Source of the DNA: Bolinopsis microptera
Taxonomy: Eukaryota > Ctenophora > Tentaculata > Lobata > Bolinopsidae
DNA: 64,000 nt
Reading direction: 5' to 3'
Assembly (NCBI RefSeq): GCF_026151205.1
Contig: NC_087073.1
Span: forward strand, 14,713,837-14,777,836
Under the pieces are notes generated by a model that saw only the letters and a list, made by a program, of their open reading frames with translations, made no database searches and was not told where the DNA came from. Every line of letters starts with the position of its first letter. Position 1 is the stretch's first letter. A program made the position numbers and the translations under genes. Positions 1 to 11,339 of this stretch are shown here, in pieces.

Positions 1-34
1 CCACTGCTAGAGAGTACCCGACGTCGGGCTTCAG

Positions 35-1258
35 CTAAGACTCTTTCCTTGGAATCTGCGTGCAGTGATACTCTTTCAGTTGATACACCTCCTTAAAAGA
101 AAAGTCATGGTATAGCTTGAGTCCGAACGAAAAATCACGGGCCCCCTTTCCCTCCACCAAATATTTGGAAGAAGACACTGCATATGCTGCTATGGAGGTA
201 TGGGGAACGAAATCGTACTTGCATGTCATGAAGAGACGTGATTCGTCCAGTGCTACTGATCCACGGTTTATGACAGCGTGGACAGTTGCCTCAGAGTCAG
301 AAGAATCGTCGGGTGGGTTTAAAATGTCTGGGACAATGTAGTTGGTGTAGTATGCCATAGATTCATTGTAAGTCACGACAGTACCACAGCTAGCCCAATT
401 TGTGGTTACATTGACAAACTTGTCATCTGCAACGACCTTACAACTCGGGTCTTTAAGTGAGGCCCTGGATGGGATGAGATGGGGGAATGCAGAGCGGTGG
501 AGGGTCAATGTCATGTTGCTCGAATGACACGTGACCTCAACGTAAGACTGGGTGAATATCTCCAACTCTGGGTATATGACCACGTCACCGTGTGCCCCTC
601 CGATGAAGGAACCCCAAGATAGAACCGCTTCAGAATCACTTGTTGCCTTCTTGGACAGTTTCGCTACATGATCAGCCGTGGTGACGTAAGTAGCATACAA
701 ATTAAAGTACATGATCTCTCCTCGGAAGGAGTAACTGGAACTTCCGCTATGTATCTGCCCTAACTTTATCCGAAGTCCCTTCTTAATGACGGAGCCTGCG
801 GACAGACCACTGAAAGAGAACACTTTCCGTCCGTTGACCCAGATAGACCCTACCCCGTTAGCATCAGCTGTACCAGACCAAGTCACCACAATATGCTTCC
901 TACTACCGGAAGACACGCAGCCGCTGCAATATTTCTGAACCCCATTGACATATAAGTACAAATATGTGGAAGCATATTGGTAAAGCTCTATTTCTCTGCC
1001 CGGCGTAGAAAAATATGCAGTGTAACTATCAGTTACATCCTCTGCCCAGAAGGAAATGGTGAACTGATTCAAATCCATGGGTATCTCAGTGGTTGACTCA
1101 ACGTACGAAGTGGAGGCTTTCACGGGAAACTGGAACTTCCAGTTATGGTCCGGCTCAATGGTGGACCTGTTAACTGCAAAAGCAGACGCACAACCTAGGA
1201 GACACAAGAAAGTGCCAAAGTGTACCGTAAACATCGGGAATATCGCTGAATGGATCAA
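35..1258 (-). CDS. Secreted pentraxin/LamG-like plus ZP-like domain protein (407 aa)
   Basis: The single open frame starts with a hydrophobic leader (about residues 1-28; a second Met at residue 9 also gives a good signal peptide). Residues about 40-215 look like a pentraxin/LamG jelly roll: FTISFW, then VVTWSG, WVNGRKV and LRIKLGQ, the strand order typical of pentraxins. From about residue 240 the pattern VEVTCHSSNMTLTL, DPSCK, CGT and FMTCKY resembles a ZP-N module. The ZP-C half, furin site and membrane anchor expected of a full ZP protein are absent: the frame stops after PRKES. The gene may be short, or an exon junction lies near the end (a GTGTAT donor follows FSFKE) with further exons beyond the left edge. 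Likely an extracellular matrix or egg-coat type protein. The architecture comes from pattern recognition, not a search. Confidence 0.66.
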   Translation of the reverse strand: MIHSAIFPMFTVHFGTFLCLLGCASAFAVNRSTIEPDHNWKFQFPVKASTSYVESTTEIPMDLNQFTISFWAEDVTDSYTAYFSTPGREIELYQYASTYLYLYVNGVQKYCSGCVSSGSRKHIVVTWSGTADANGVGSIWVNGRKVFSFSGLSAGSVIKKGLRIKLGQIHSGSSSYSFRGEIMYFNLYATYVTTADHVAKLSKKATSDSEAVLSWGSFIGGAHGDVVIYPELEIFTQSYVEVTCHSSNMTLTLHRSAFPHLIPSRASLKDPSCKVVADDKFVNVTTNWASCGTVVTYNESMAYYTNYIVPDILNPPDDSSDSEATVHAVINRGSVALDESRLFMTCKYDFVPHTSIAAYAVSSSKYLVEGKGARDFSFGLKLYHDFSFKEVYQLKEYHCTQIPRKES

Positions 1259-1573
1259 AAATTCGAGAATGATCGAATCTTATGAAATGCACCTTGCTCT
1301 TATGTTGACCGAAAAGAAGTAAAGTAGTCGAGTTGGTCATGGTGGTTTTGTTGCTGAAAAACGTGATTAGGTGCACCAACACCTTTTGTTCCCAGCCATC
1401 AATTGTATGTCATCTCCGTTACGTGGACTGATCACGAGATAACAGCTGCTGAAATGATCCTTGGTGTCGACGGTCGTGTGCTCGATCAGGTCATTATATT
1501 TCAGGAGACAAATCAAATTATGAACCAAGCCACGAAATGTGTTTGTGCAAGAAACTGATAGACATGATTAAAA
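1259..1573. other. Intergenic, nothing recognised
   Basis: This is the presumed 5' flank of the pentraxin-ZP gene. No open frame, RNA gene or clear promoter motif was seen. Confidence 0.4.
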
Positions 1574-1760
1574 GGGGTCGTTCACATAACATTACGTAAT
1601 CAATTTTTAGCCAATTTTTAACCCCCCCCCCCCCCCCCCCCCCTTCGTAATACTAATCAGTTTTACGCATAGCTATTGTGTCAAAATTACACTATCGTAA
1701 TCATTTGGAAACACCCCATCCCCCTTCGGCTGATAGAGATTACGTAATATGTGAACGACC
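1574..1760. mobile_element. MITE with GGTCGTTCACAT ends (copy 1)
   Basis: The ends are inverted (GGTCGTTCACATAACATTAC on the left, GTAATATGTGAACGACC on the right), with a 20-odd bp poly-C run near 1621. A second copy in the other orientation lies at 19990-20997. The shared interior includes CATAGCTATTGTGTCAAA, so this is a family and not a chance palindrome. No convincing target duplication was found. Confidence 0.7.
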
Positions 1761-1982
1761 TCAAAGGTCAACATTGTTGGTGGAAGCAAAGTTGAGTATC
1801 GAGTGTGTGCACGTTCGAACCAATGCTAGGGTGATCCGAATAGTATAACTATATCCGTATCGACATCGTGGAGTCAAGGGAACTGGACACGTGGACGGAG
1901 GGCACAAGTGACAAGGGTACGTTGCTTTCACCTCCGCCCTCTTGTTTTATAACAGGAGTCAAACCTTTTATATTTAAAGTCA

Positions 1983-2732
1983 CTATTGTGACGGTACATT
2001 AGAACTAGACAGAAACAAAGTGTGAAGGGCCTCATACATTTGTTCCTGGAAGTCGTCCAACAGTTCTCTAGGATAACTCGGCTCACAACAGCCTAATATC
2101 GTCACAAAAAGCTCTCTTATCTGCCTACACGTAGCAATCCCACACGCTTCCTCCAGTGTTCTCTTCCACTCTGTGTCATCAGTTAACAGACCTCTCTCAC
2201 GACACACCTCAGCTCCTCATCCGTATCATACCTCACAATCACATCATCGTACACTTTCATCTCACGAAACGACCTCACACCACGCACATGAAGCAGTAAC
2301 ATTCTCAAGTAAAATTTCTCCCGCTGCCTGGGACCTACACTGTAGATTCTTGCTATCACCGCAGCACCCGACTTCACTTGTTTAAAAATTAATCCACTTC
2401 TTGTTTTTCTGGTCCCACCTATAGTGCTTAGGTATCTCATTATACAAATACTGCCGTGCCTCAGGATCTCTCTCATTCAAATCAAACCAAGCTGTCAACT
2501 TCGTACTGTGATCTCGCTCCAACACCCCATCAATATCAGCACCCTCTCTAAAAGTGACACTCTGATGGAGGTGTTCGTGTATGTATAATCTCACAACAGT
2601 GTGGCTCTTATCGCACACATCAAATCCACTGAGTCTCCACACACTCTCCGGTATCAATGTATTTCTCATCCCGAGAGGTGGGATCTCTTTCAGTTGTCTC
2701 AATTCTTGCACAGTCATGACCTTTGTAAACAT
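1983..2732 (-). pseudogene. Helitron helicase fragment, frameshifted
   Basis: Three overlapping minus-strand frames form one decayed protein. The order of motifs (NEIPKHYRWDQKNKKW, then ARIYSVGPRQREKFYLRMLL, LHVRGVRSF, and a region with WKRTLEEA and RELFVTILGCCEPSYPRELL) matches the segment before the Pif1-like helicase in Helitron Rep-helicase proteins. A frame change falls at about 2382-2476 and a second at about 2183-2207. No ATPase Walker motifs remain. It is a truncated remnant with no expected activity. Confidence 0.75.
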
Positions 2733-3670
2733 ATTTAAAGATGTACTTAATAGATTTTATGGATGTACAGGCTTCTACGTTGATGTGGGCATTATACTTT
2801 AGTGATAAGTATTAGTAAGGACAGTACGGTACTACGTATCTATTGTCAAGCGGTACACCATTTTTCATCACCATCCTACCGTTGTTTGGGCGTTTATACA
2901 ATGGAAATCCATTAACATCCATGACCGTTCCCTCTTGGAAATCTTTAGGAAAATTTTTTGGAGTTGATTGTCGCGCGCATTTTTTGGAGTTGGGTTACAT
3001 CTTGGTGACAGTAATGATAAATGGAGATTATAAATGGTAATTCCATGTTTTCGCATTTCACGATTCTTCTTTTCATGATTACCGATCATCAGGTTAAAAT
3101 GATATTATTATTATATTTATACTAGTGTAACCCGGCCTTCGGCCGGGATTTCACTGCCGCAGTTAAAAAGGGTAGGATAATTTACCCGTTGAGTCAAAAC
3201 CCGCATTAGGTGAGCAATTCTATTCGGAGTGCCCTCACGTATCCGATGGTATCTTAAACAATAGTAATAGTATCTTAAACAATAATCAATAGAAATTAAC
3301 CCTTAACACCACACCCGCCTATCATATTTGTGAACACGCATAACATTGTCGTATGAAAGTATGAACTCTCTCTCTGCGGTCCAAACAGTGCCCCCTCCCC
3401 TAATAAGATTATAGTATAGACAGCGAATCTTGCACGGGTAACTCAATTACACTAATTATGCAGCTACATATGCGAGCCCCGTAACTCTTACCGTTGTGCT
3501 CAAGCCATTTTATGTAACATTTGTGGTACAAAATCATCAATTAAACCACTTACCAACGACCGATTTAAAAAACCTTTATCATTTAACTTCGTCAGAGTTT
3601 TGTCGGCACTTTACCGAAAAAATCAGTCCCGCAACTCTTACCGTTTTCTTGATTAAGCCGCTCGGAAATT

Positions 3671-3702
<32 letters not shown>

Positions 3703-4705
3703 AAAACACACATTCTGGGATTATTAGTTAGATTGTATTTGCAATTTGTAAATTAAATTTTGTTCTGGAACATGGAAGAAGTTGTTTTTATTTTCTCAGA
3801 GGACAAATACAAAATAGATTTTTTATCAGTACAACAATTGTCATCGCATTTTAATTAATCTAACATGACACAGTATCACAGACACTATCAAGTATGATAT
3901 TTAAGTTTAACGGTTGAAATTTCTTGGATTGTCCCAGATTGACCTGCGACCGTTCTTAGGGTTTCTCAATAAATGGGTGCCGAGGCTGGCCATTCATGGA
4001 GCCAATAACAAAATACAAATGGACCGCCTCAAATTTGTGAGAAACTTTTAGCTCATGGCACCTAGTCATCACACTCATCAACCTGTTATGAGTGCTAAAT
4101 ACTTAACTGCCATGTGCCAGTTTTAAGATCTGAAATACCAAAATGAAAATTTGTATTTATTGTATTTCTACCTTAAACAATTTTTCAGCTCGAAAACAAG
4201 GGTCCCTCCCCGCTTGTGTACATTTTTCAGGACATTCTGTTCTTCAAATATCATAAAATAGCGGATACTTTTGAAGTTATATGAGTATGACCAGACTAGA
4301 TTACTATTAATTTTACTTCAATTTAGCATAAACATGTTGGAATATCCAATACAGGTGACACATACGTAATTCGATAACCAAAATTCATGGCATAAATTGG
4401 ACAATTACCCAAAGCAAAGGTTTTTCCATTCTCTCCATTTTATGCCATTTCGCAATTCATTATTTCGTTTTGAAATCTTGAATTTGAGTGGACCAGATTT
4501 TGTGTCAAATATATTCACTGTAAAAATACTTTACTGTCCTTTAAACATAATTGAAGATGAAGTAAACAAATGAAACGCAGTATTTCTATAGAAATAAACC
4601 AGCAACTTGCCAAGATTTATAAATAATATTAAAATACAAATAAAGCTCGAGTTCTGTACAAAAGGTGCACGATGAGAAAATGTAGAACAGAAGGTGTCAT
4701 GCTGA
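2733..4705. other. Intergenic; degenerate repeats
   Basis: No gene was recognised. At 3130-3150 there is a short GC hairpin (CCCGGCCTTCGGCCGGG), and at 3675-3703 a (CAGA)n run. This spacing suggests a non-autonomous retroelement with a microsatellite tail, but that is a guess. At 4420-4450 a fragment resembles the ends of the element at 33218-34147 (CTCTCCATTTTATGCCAT). Confidence 0.4.
3675..3703. repeat. (CAGA)n microsatellite
   Basis: About seven tandem copies of a tetranucleotide are directly visible. Confidence 0.9.
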
Positions 4706-7700
4706 TTACATGCAGTTGTCTCCACCTCGTTGCCTGAAAAAAGATTTTGATTAAATGAAATCAAAACAGTGTCAATATAATGTGTTATTAGTCTACAAAC
4801 AATGGGGTTCTTTATTTAAGCAGAACGGGTCCATCAACATTCGTAGATAATCACAATCATCAATTAAGGTAAAAATGTCGCCAGTACAAAGAATTAAAGA
4901 AGATCCGAAATGTAAGTTTACCTTGGGGTCGCTTTGAGAATGTCATCAACTCGCAGGATCATTTCGGCGGCCTCCGCAGCACTGTTGACCACGGCGTGCT
5001 TCACGGCGAACGACTCTGTAATTCCGAGCTCTCGCATATCACCGACCTGAACAAAAAGAATTATCTTTTGAGCCTTACCGAATTGATTAAAAGCTGTTTG
5101 AAATACTGATTGTTTAGGTGAATATCAGACAAAGAGAAACAACCAAGCACTGGTTCCAGTAAATGTACAAACCTCTCCGGTGACCATGTTAAGTCCTGCG
5201 TATATCTGATCCTGACTGTGCATGGCTCTCAGCTCAGAGACCAGCTGTGAGCTGTCGTAACCACCGTTATCAGCGATTATTGTGGGGATCTGTCGCAGGG
5301 CTCGAGCGAAACTCTCGATAGCGAGGGCTTCTTTGCCAGGGGTACGGGCTGCTAGTTCTTCAACATGACGTGCCATTCTCATCTCAGAGCAACCTGGAGG
5401 GAGTAATGGGTTAAGATGAAAATTAAAATGGTCTATTTATTAAAGCTTTTATAAAACTCTTTCTCAGATGTATCAAAATAAAATCCTTAGATTATTGATG
5501 ATGTACAGATAGGAGTCGACAAATGTAATAGCAAACCTCCTCCGAAGACGGTTCTAGTTTCCTTGACAGTCTGAGTAAGGACACAGAGAGCGTCGTGGAG
5601 AGATCTCTCGGATTCGTCAACAATCATTTTAGTTGCCCCTCTCAACACTACGGTACAAGCTTCGCCCTGTTTTACTCCTGTAGTGAAGACCAAGATTAAA
5701 TTCGACGCCGAAATTTAAAGTATTATTATAGTCTGTCAATTCTGATATTTTCGCAGTGGAAATTTGGTCTTAAATTTGTGGGAAATAGTACCTGAGAATT
5801 TGAGGAGCTTGTCTTCTCCGAGGATGACTTCTTCGATAAGTTTACATTCTCCTAGAGTGACCTTTTCAGGCTGATCGAAGGTGGAAACTATTTCAGCTCC
5901 CAAAACCTTAGCCAATCTTTCGATGCCATCGAAATCAGCATGCTCGATAGCCATAACTCCGGCATCAGCAAACAGTTGGTCGGGGTAATCGTAGATCAGC
6001 TGTCTGTTGATAAAGCAGGTGATGTCGTGTGTTAGAATCTTTTCTACTTTCTGCTTCATCTTGTTCTTCTCTGCAAGCTCGATCTCTGCTACTTTAGCTG
6101 TGGAATCTACTTTAATTTTTGATCCAAAGATTTTGATCTTATCTGTATCCATAGGAGTGTTAGCCACGAGGATTCTGGCATTCTCGATACGTTTTGGCTG
6201 GTTGTGTCCGATTTCTTTTTCAAGAAGGAATCCCTCATCCAGATACGAGTCTTCGATACTTCCTCCGGTTTTCTTAAGAATCTGGATAAGTTCTAAGTCA
6301 GTACTTCCGTTCAGTCTCATCACAGCGTTTACAGCAAGTTCGGCAAAGTGCTCTTTATGCTGGTTTAGGATCTTTGAGCTGAGTGTGGTTCTAGCAATGT
6401 TCATCAGGTCTTTCTTGAAAGCTTCGATATCTTTGCCGTTGTCGATGGCTGTGTCAGTCAGGACCTTGATGGCAACTTGAAGAGCGGCCCTGTATCCGCT
6501 GATGATGATCTGGGGATGCAGCTTTTTTGACACCAACTGCTCTGCTTCCTGAAGAAAAAATGATATTTAGCAAGAGACACCTGTATTTGGCGCATGTGTC
6601 CAACTAACAACTACAGCCAAACGGTGCTGTTCCTTCATTTTAAATAGCCGTCAAAACTTTGAAACCACAATTTCATCATTCGATGACATTCAGAACACGC
6701 AACGAAAAGAGGTTGTCGTAGTCTGAGCTATGCCATTGATATAAAGGATCACGTAAATGTTCTTTTATGTGCTTCTAGTTGTTGCCATGAAAAAGCACTC
6801 GTAAATACACTTCTTGCTTCTATAACATTCTTAGCTTTCAGTCATCAACTAGTTAATCCGGACGTACGTGATTCCCGCGCGTAGAATAATCCAGAAAAAG
6901 GACCTCAAAATTTGTCGTTTGGCGAGCGCGAATAACGGCCAGTAACATGCGCCGGCGAATAATGCAAGCTTGCTTGTGAAGGTGATGTAACTACTGGATA
7001 ATGGATGTACATGGATTCGATGGATGAAATTGAAACGAGAACGTTCAGAGGACAGCTTGAGACATGAAAAATATGGCATGTTAACGGTCAGTCGGATAGA
7101 TTTCTATGAAAATTATGGACATTGATTCCACAAAGATCATCTACATCAGCTTTTGTGAAGCGTTAAAGAGTCGATCCATTTTTGCGTGCAAAAGTTGTAA
7201 AAATTGCCAATTGGCAAGTTTTCAACCAATTTGCGAAATGCACGTGCGCGATTATAAATATCCAGGCAACGCGTGATGATCACAGTTTCGTCAGTATAAT
7301 CTCTAATACGTTCCCCCTACTGAAGTTTTTCTTGAACATTCAACGAGTTTTTCATTTCTAAAATGGAAGAAGACTCAATTATATTAGCTACGGCTATATT
7401 AATCATTATCCTGGCAATAAGCTTGTTTGGATTCTTCATATACCTCATCAAAGCTGCCAGGAAGGACAGCAGGACAGCGATGACCAGACTACACGCTGTT
7501 ATCCTCAAAGTGCGCGAGGCAAACAATATGCAGGAGCGCACTTTCGAGGAGTTTGAAAGAATGGTTACCAAAAGACTGCGTAATGTTTTCAAGCCAATTA
7601 CGGCACTCACAGCAGAGCATGGAGCTCAAACGGATCAGATCACAGAGGACCTGGAGAACGGAACTGTTGAAGATTCATCAACACAGACCTATCCTCAGCA

Positions 7701-9866
7701 AGGACCTGCGAATCCCGCTCCGGACACTGTTGAGAAGGACCTGAACTCACAGATAGACCAGGTGGGACAGGATACCATCTCAAAGACTGAAGAAATGGAG
7801 GTTTGCTCCCTCCCTCAGCTAACGGTTCAACCAGCGATCTCTTCTATTTCCATCTCCGTTGAGGAAGAAGAGGAACCGACCACCAAGAACGAGGCAGAGA
7901 CTGTAACCATTGCCATTGACTTGGAACCGAGTAACGCTCCTCAGGCTCAGATCAGGGCTTGCTCTTTGCCACCACTAATGGTGAGGACATCTCTTTCCTC
8001 CAGCGTTTCCATCCCTGTCTGTGACAGAGAAGATTCAAGCATTGAGGTCGATGAACCAACAACAGTTCCAGCTCCTTTCGTTCCTAAGAGGATCTGTTCG
8101 CTGCCTCCCATAATGATTCGACCTGCTCTCTTGTCAGATGTGGTCAAACCAATATCTGATTAAGAGAAGCAACTCTCGAATGAACGCAGAAAAGAACTGA
8201 AAAGACATGGACCACCACATTGACGACATTTTACTACAAGATCCAGGATTTTACTACTATTTTATGACATTTTAAGTGGCCAATCAACAAATCGTGTTTG
8301 TGCCACTTTAAAATCATAATCCAGGATTTTATCACCACTACTTAAAGACATTTTAAAAGGCCCTCGCACCAAGTCGTGCTTGCGGTCTCAGTGGGGGGAG
8401 CTAGATAGTTTTTAACTATCTGCTTTTCGTGCCAGCCTCATAGCTCTGCTAGATCTTGCCGTGTGGCGGGATATAACAGAACTGGAGGTCCCACTGCCGC
8501 GGATCTAATCCGGCTGATGATCCTGGAGTGCGGTCAACTCCAATTTTTATTTTAAATCTGTAAATGTTTCTAATGAAACACATTATCAGGTCAAACCAGG
8601 TGAAATGAGGATTTCCCAGTATTCATCATTATTTGAACGTACCCTGAGAAGTTCAGCAGCTAGAACAGTTACGGAGGTAGTTCCATCACCAACTTCATCG
8701 TCCTGAACTTTGGAGATGTTGACAAGGACTTTAGCAGCTGGGTTGTCTACTCCGATAGAGCGTAGGATTGTGGCTCCATCGTTTGTAACCTAGATTTAAA
8801 AATACATCATAATTGTGTGTTTGTGTTCAACGGATCTGAAATAATCATTGAGAAATTAAACACTGACTATTTTCTGTAATTTGGTAAAATCATCGACGGC
8901 CGAATATTACAAAAGACCACTCAATTTGGAAACTTCCCTATCAGAATTAGACTAAAACGGCAAAGTTTTAACAAAACTAGACACGATTGACATGAGTATT
9001 TAAAACACTAACCTGGATATCACCGGGGTATCCATCTTGGCCCATTTGGACTAGAATCTTATCCATACCCTTAGGTCCCATGGTACTCTTGACAAGGTCT
9101 CCGATGGCAATGGCGCCGATGAATGAACTCTGAAAGTTAAAGTAGATTTAAAGAGTTTCCAAGTAAAATGTTTCGTGACTTAAATTAAGAAAATATTGCC
9201 TATACAAGGGTCGACCGAGTCCTCGGCCTCGGTTTTACCGAGGAATAGCGATTTTTCCTCGTCCTCGGCTTCGGTCAGGAGGACAATTCCTCTGTTTGCC
9301 TCGGCCTCTGTTAAAAATTAAGTTGCTATTCCTCGGCCTCGGCGAATAGCAATCTTGAACAAGGGTCGACCGAGTCCTCGGCCTCGGTTTTACCGAGGAA
9401 TAGCGATTTTTCCTCGGCCTCGGTTTTATCAAAGCAAAATTTCCTCGGCCTCGGTCGCAAATCCTGCCCTCGGTCGACCCTTGTGCCTATAACAAGGTTC
9501 TAAAACAACACACAATTAATTGACTGTTACTTTAAAACTGAATTTCACTTGGGGGGAGGGGGGGGGGGGGGGGGGGCGGGGGTACACTTACCATTCGGGC
9601 ATGCTCAGCCTTCTCTTCCTCTGCTCCTTGCCTTAGGATTTGGACTGGATTCATTGAAGTCTGAAACATTTGATATAAAGTTTGGCGGAGTTAATGACAT
9701 TCTAAACGGCAGATGTAGGGCTTGGATCATGAGAAAGCCGTTAATAGTATTATAAAAATATACGATACTATTCATTCAACTTATGTAGTTTCAATTGCAA
9801 CGCTGAATTGAATTGAATTCTATCAAAATGAAATAAATGGTATACCGAAGGAGATTTACTCACCAT
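4706..9866 (-). CDS. CCT2: T-complex protein 1 subunit beta (CCT2), complete, 9 exons
   Basis: One of the eight subunits of the cytosolic chaperonin TRiC/CCT, which folds actin, tubulin and other proteins using ATP. Exons, high to low: 9864-9866, 9592-9660, 9013-9129, 8643-8789, 5792-6548, 5537-5677, 5173-5393, 4922-5046, 4706-4733. They sum to 1608 nt, or 535 codons plus stop, the length I recall for human CCT2. All junctions are GT-AG and in phase. Exon 1 contributes only the initiator ATG. Exon 4 carries TNDGATIL and [10 protein letters not shown] (nucleotide binding); exon 5 carries the intermediate and apical domains ([55 protein letters not shown]). Exons 6-8 return through [21 protein letters not shown] and [11 protein letters not shown] to the equatorial domain. 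The last exon codes ten residues ending CM. I saw no break. Introns 2 and 4 carry a hAT-like element and a nested antisense gene. Confidence 0.96.
6549..7362. other. CCT2 intron 4, part before the nested gene
   Basis: Nothing was recognised apart from the promoter-like motifs of the nested plus-strand gene near 7220-7295. Confidence 0.5.
7253..7260 (+). promoter_or_regulatory. TATA box of the nested membrane-protein gene
   Basis: TATAAATA lies 103 bases before the ATG at 7363. A CCAAT motif sits about 30 bases upstream, and a TCAGT initiator-like match falls at the expected distance (about 7291). This supports a promoter inside the CCT2 intron. Confidence 0.55.
7363..8163 (+). CDS. Single-pass membrane protein with three CSLPP-type motifs (266 aa), nested in CCT2 intron
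   Basis: The ATG opens a short acidic N-terminus (MEEDS), then one hydrophobic helix at about residues 6-29, then a basic stretch (KAARKD), so the long tail is predicted to be cytosolic. Residues 32-80 look helical and charged. The tail is Glu/Ser/Thr-rich and low in complexity, and holds three spaced copies of a motif beginning with Cys at about residues 148, 200 and 245: [28 protein letters not shown] and [14 protein letters not shown]. The gene is one exon, antisense to CCT2 and wholly inside its intron, with its own TATA-like promoter. I do not recognise the family. The repeated motif looks like a short docking motif on a disordered tail, which is inference. The long frame, clean start, TM helix and repeats argue it is real. 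Confidence 0.72.
   Translation: MEEDSIILATAILIIILAISLFGFFIYLIKAARKDSRTAMTRLHAVILKVREANNMQERTFEEFERMVTKRLRNVFKPITALTAEHGAQTDQITEDLENGTVEDSSTQTYPQQGPANPAPDTVEKDLNSQIDQVGQDTISKTEEMEVCSLPQLTVQPAISSISISVEEEEEPTTKNEAETVTIAIDLEPSNAPQAQIRACSLPPLMVRTSLSSSVSIPVCDREDSSIEVDEPTTVPAPFVPKRICSLPPIMIRPALLSDVVKPISD
8164..8642. other. 3' flank of nested gene, CCT2 intron
   Basis: It contains two imperfect copies of an ACAAGATCCAGGATTTTACTAC-like block (8235-8345) and a GC-richer stretch at 8385-8525 with a short hairpin (AGATAGTTTTTAACTATCT). The latter could be the 3' untranslated region or a small retroelement tail. No coding region was seen. Confidence 0.4.
9205..9483. mobile_element. hAT-like non-autonomous element of CCTCGG repeats in CCT2 intron 2
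   Basis: The terminal inverted repeat CAAGGGTCGACCGAG (15 bp, perfect) is flanked by a perfect 8 bp duplication TGCCTATA (9197-9204 and 9484-9491). The interior is mostly CCTCGG/CCGAGG simple sequence. A block from the left end recurs at about 9359, an internal 154 bp duplication. 8 bp target duplications are typical of hAT transposition. There is no coding capacity. Confidence 0.85.
9551..9582. repeat. Poly-G tract beside a CCT2 splice donor
   Basis: About 30 nearly pure G on the plus strand (C on the gene strand) lie within 10 bases of the exon 2 donor of CCT2 (exon boundary 9592). Confidence 0.9.
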
Positions 9867-9978
9867 GATGTGAAGGAACCTTGCTACTACTAAAACGGAT
9901 GTGGAAGGTTAGTTACAAAATAACAGTTAATTGTAAATTAAGAAGAACCCATTATTATCAATCTGTGCTACCTTTTAA

Positions 9979-11335
9979 GGGGGGGGGCCAATGGGTATTT
10001 TTTTGTGAAACTTGATTTCGAGATAGCAATTGACCAACAAACTAAGACCAGTGACCGAACTTTTGAGGGGGTCCCGGACCCCAACCGCCAAACGGTGCGC
10101 GCATGGCAGCCACGCCCATATTTGGTCCAAATTAGGCCCAATTTAGCCAAATACCCTGAACATGCCCAAAACCAAGGTTTATGGTGCTCTACTTGTAGCT
10201 AGTGGTCTCCTGAACTCGTATATGAAATTTCATCAAGATTGGACAAAAAATGACTGAGTTATGAGCCAAAAACCATATGCCCATATTTGGGCATACGCAC
10301 CAAATTTGGTAGATTTCTTCCCATAAATTGGTCAAATATCAATATTTTTGAATGAAACTTACTTTATATGAAAGGTAAGCCTAAACTACATATTATCTGT
10401 AAGTTATAGCTTTATATCTGTTTGAATGTGGATACTAAGGCGAAAAAACCACTAAAAATGAACTAAATTGCCCATATCTCGGTTCGCGATATTTGCGGAA
10501 TTGATCTCATTAAAATTGTAACAACTCAATCAGTTTTCAAAATTTTTGCATGAAATTTTCGAAATCGACTCGAAATCGCATTTCCACCTTATTTTAAATA
10601 CGGATTTTTGATTTAGGCCTCCAAAAAAATTTGGCGGCCAAATTCTGAATTTTTGTGAGATAATTTTGGAATTTGGCCGCCAAATTTTTTTGGAGGCCTA
10701 AATCAAAAATCCGTATTTAAAATAAGGTGGAAATGCAATTTCGAGTCGATTCCGAAAATTTCATGCAAAAATTTTGAAAACTGATTGAGTTGTTACAATT
10801 TTAATGAAATCAATTCCGCAAATATCGCGAACTGAGATATGGGCAATTTAGTTCATTTTTTGTGGTTTTTTCGCCTTAGTATCCACATTTAAACAGATAT
10901 AAAGCTATAACTTACAGATAATATGTAGTTTAGGCTTACCTTTCATATAAAGTAAGTTTCATTCAAAAATATTGATATTTGACCAATTTATGGGCCGAAA
11001 TCTACCAAATTTGGTGCGTATGCCCAAATATGGGCATATGGTTTTTGGCTCATAACTCAGTCATTTTTCGTCCAATCTTGATGAAATTTCATATACGAGT
11101 TCAGGAGACCACTAGCCACAAGTAGAGCACCATAAACCTTGGTTTTGGGCATGTTCAGGGTATTTGGCTAAATTGGGCCTAATTTGGACCAAATATGGGC
11201 GTGGCTGCCCTGCGTGCACCGTTTGGCGGTTGGGGTCCGGGACCCCCTCAAAAGTTCGGTCACTGGTCTTAGTTTGTTTGTCAACTACTATCTCGAAATC
11301 AAGTTTCACAAAAAAATATCCATTGGCCCCCCCCC
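9979..11335. mobile_element. 1.36 kb near-perfect foldback element, TTAA target
   Basis: Two arms of about 670 bp are inverted copies of one another around a tiny centre near 10657. The ends are GGGGGGGGGCCAATGGG and its complement, flanked by TTAA on both sides (9975-9978 and 11336-11339). A TTAA duplication is the signature of piggyBac-type insertion, but no transposase is present and 4 bp is weak evidence. Short frames inside (for example around 9968-10200 and its mirror at 11112-11384) are the same sequence read in each arm and are not genes. The element starts 113 bases upstream of the CCT2 initiation codon, so it lies in or next to that promoter. Confidence 0.88.
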
Positions 11336-11339
11336 TTAA

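Noticed and set aside
6007..6480. 157-codon plus-strand frame
   Set aside because: It is antisense to CCT2 exon 5, which is well supported.
9235..9432. Arg/Pro-rich minus-strand frame
   Set aside because: It comes from CCTCGG repeats of a hAT-like element in a CCT2 intron.
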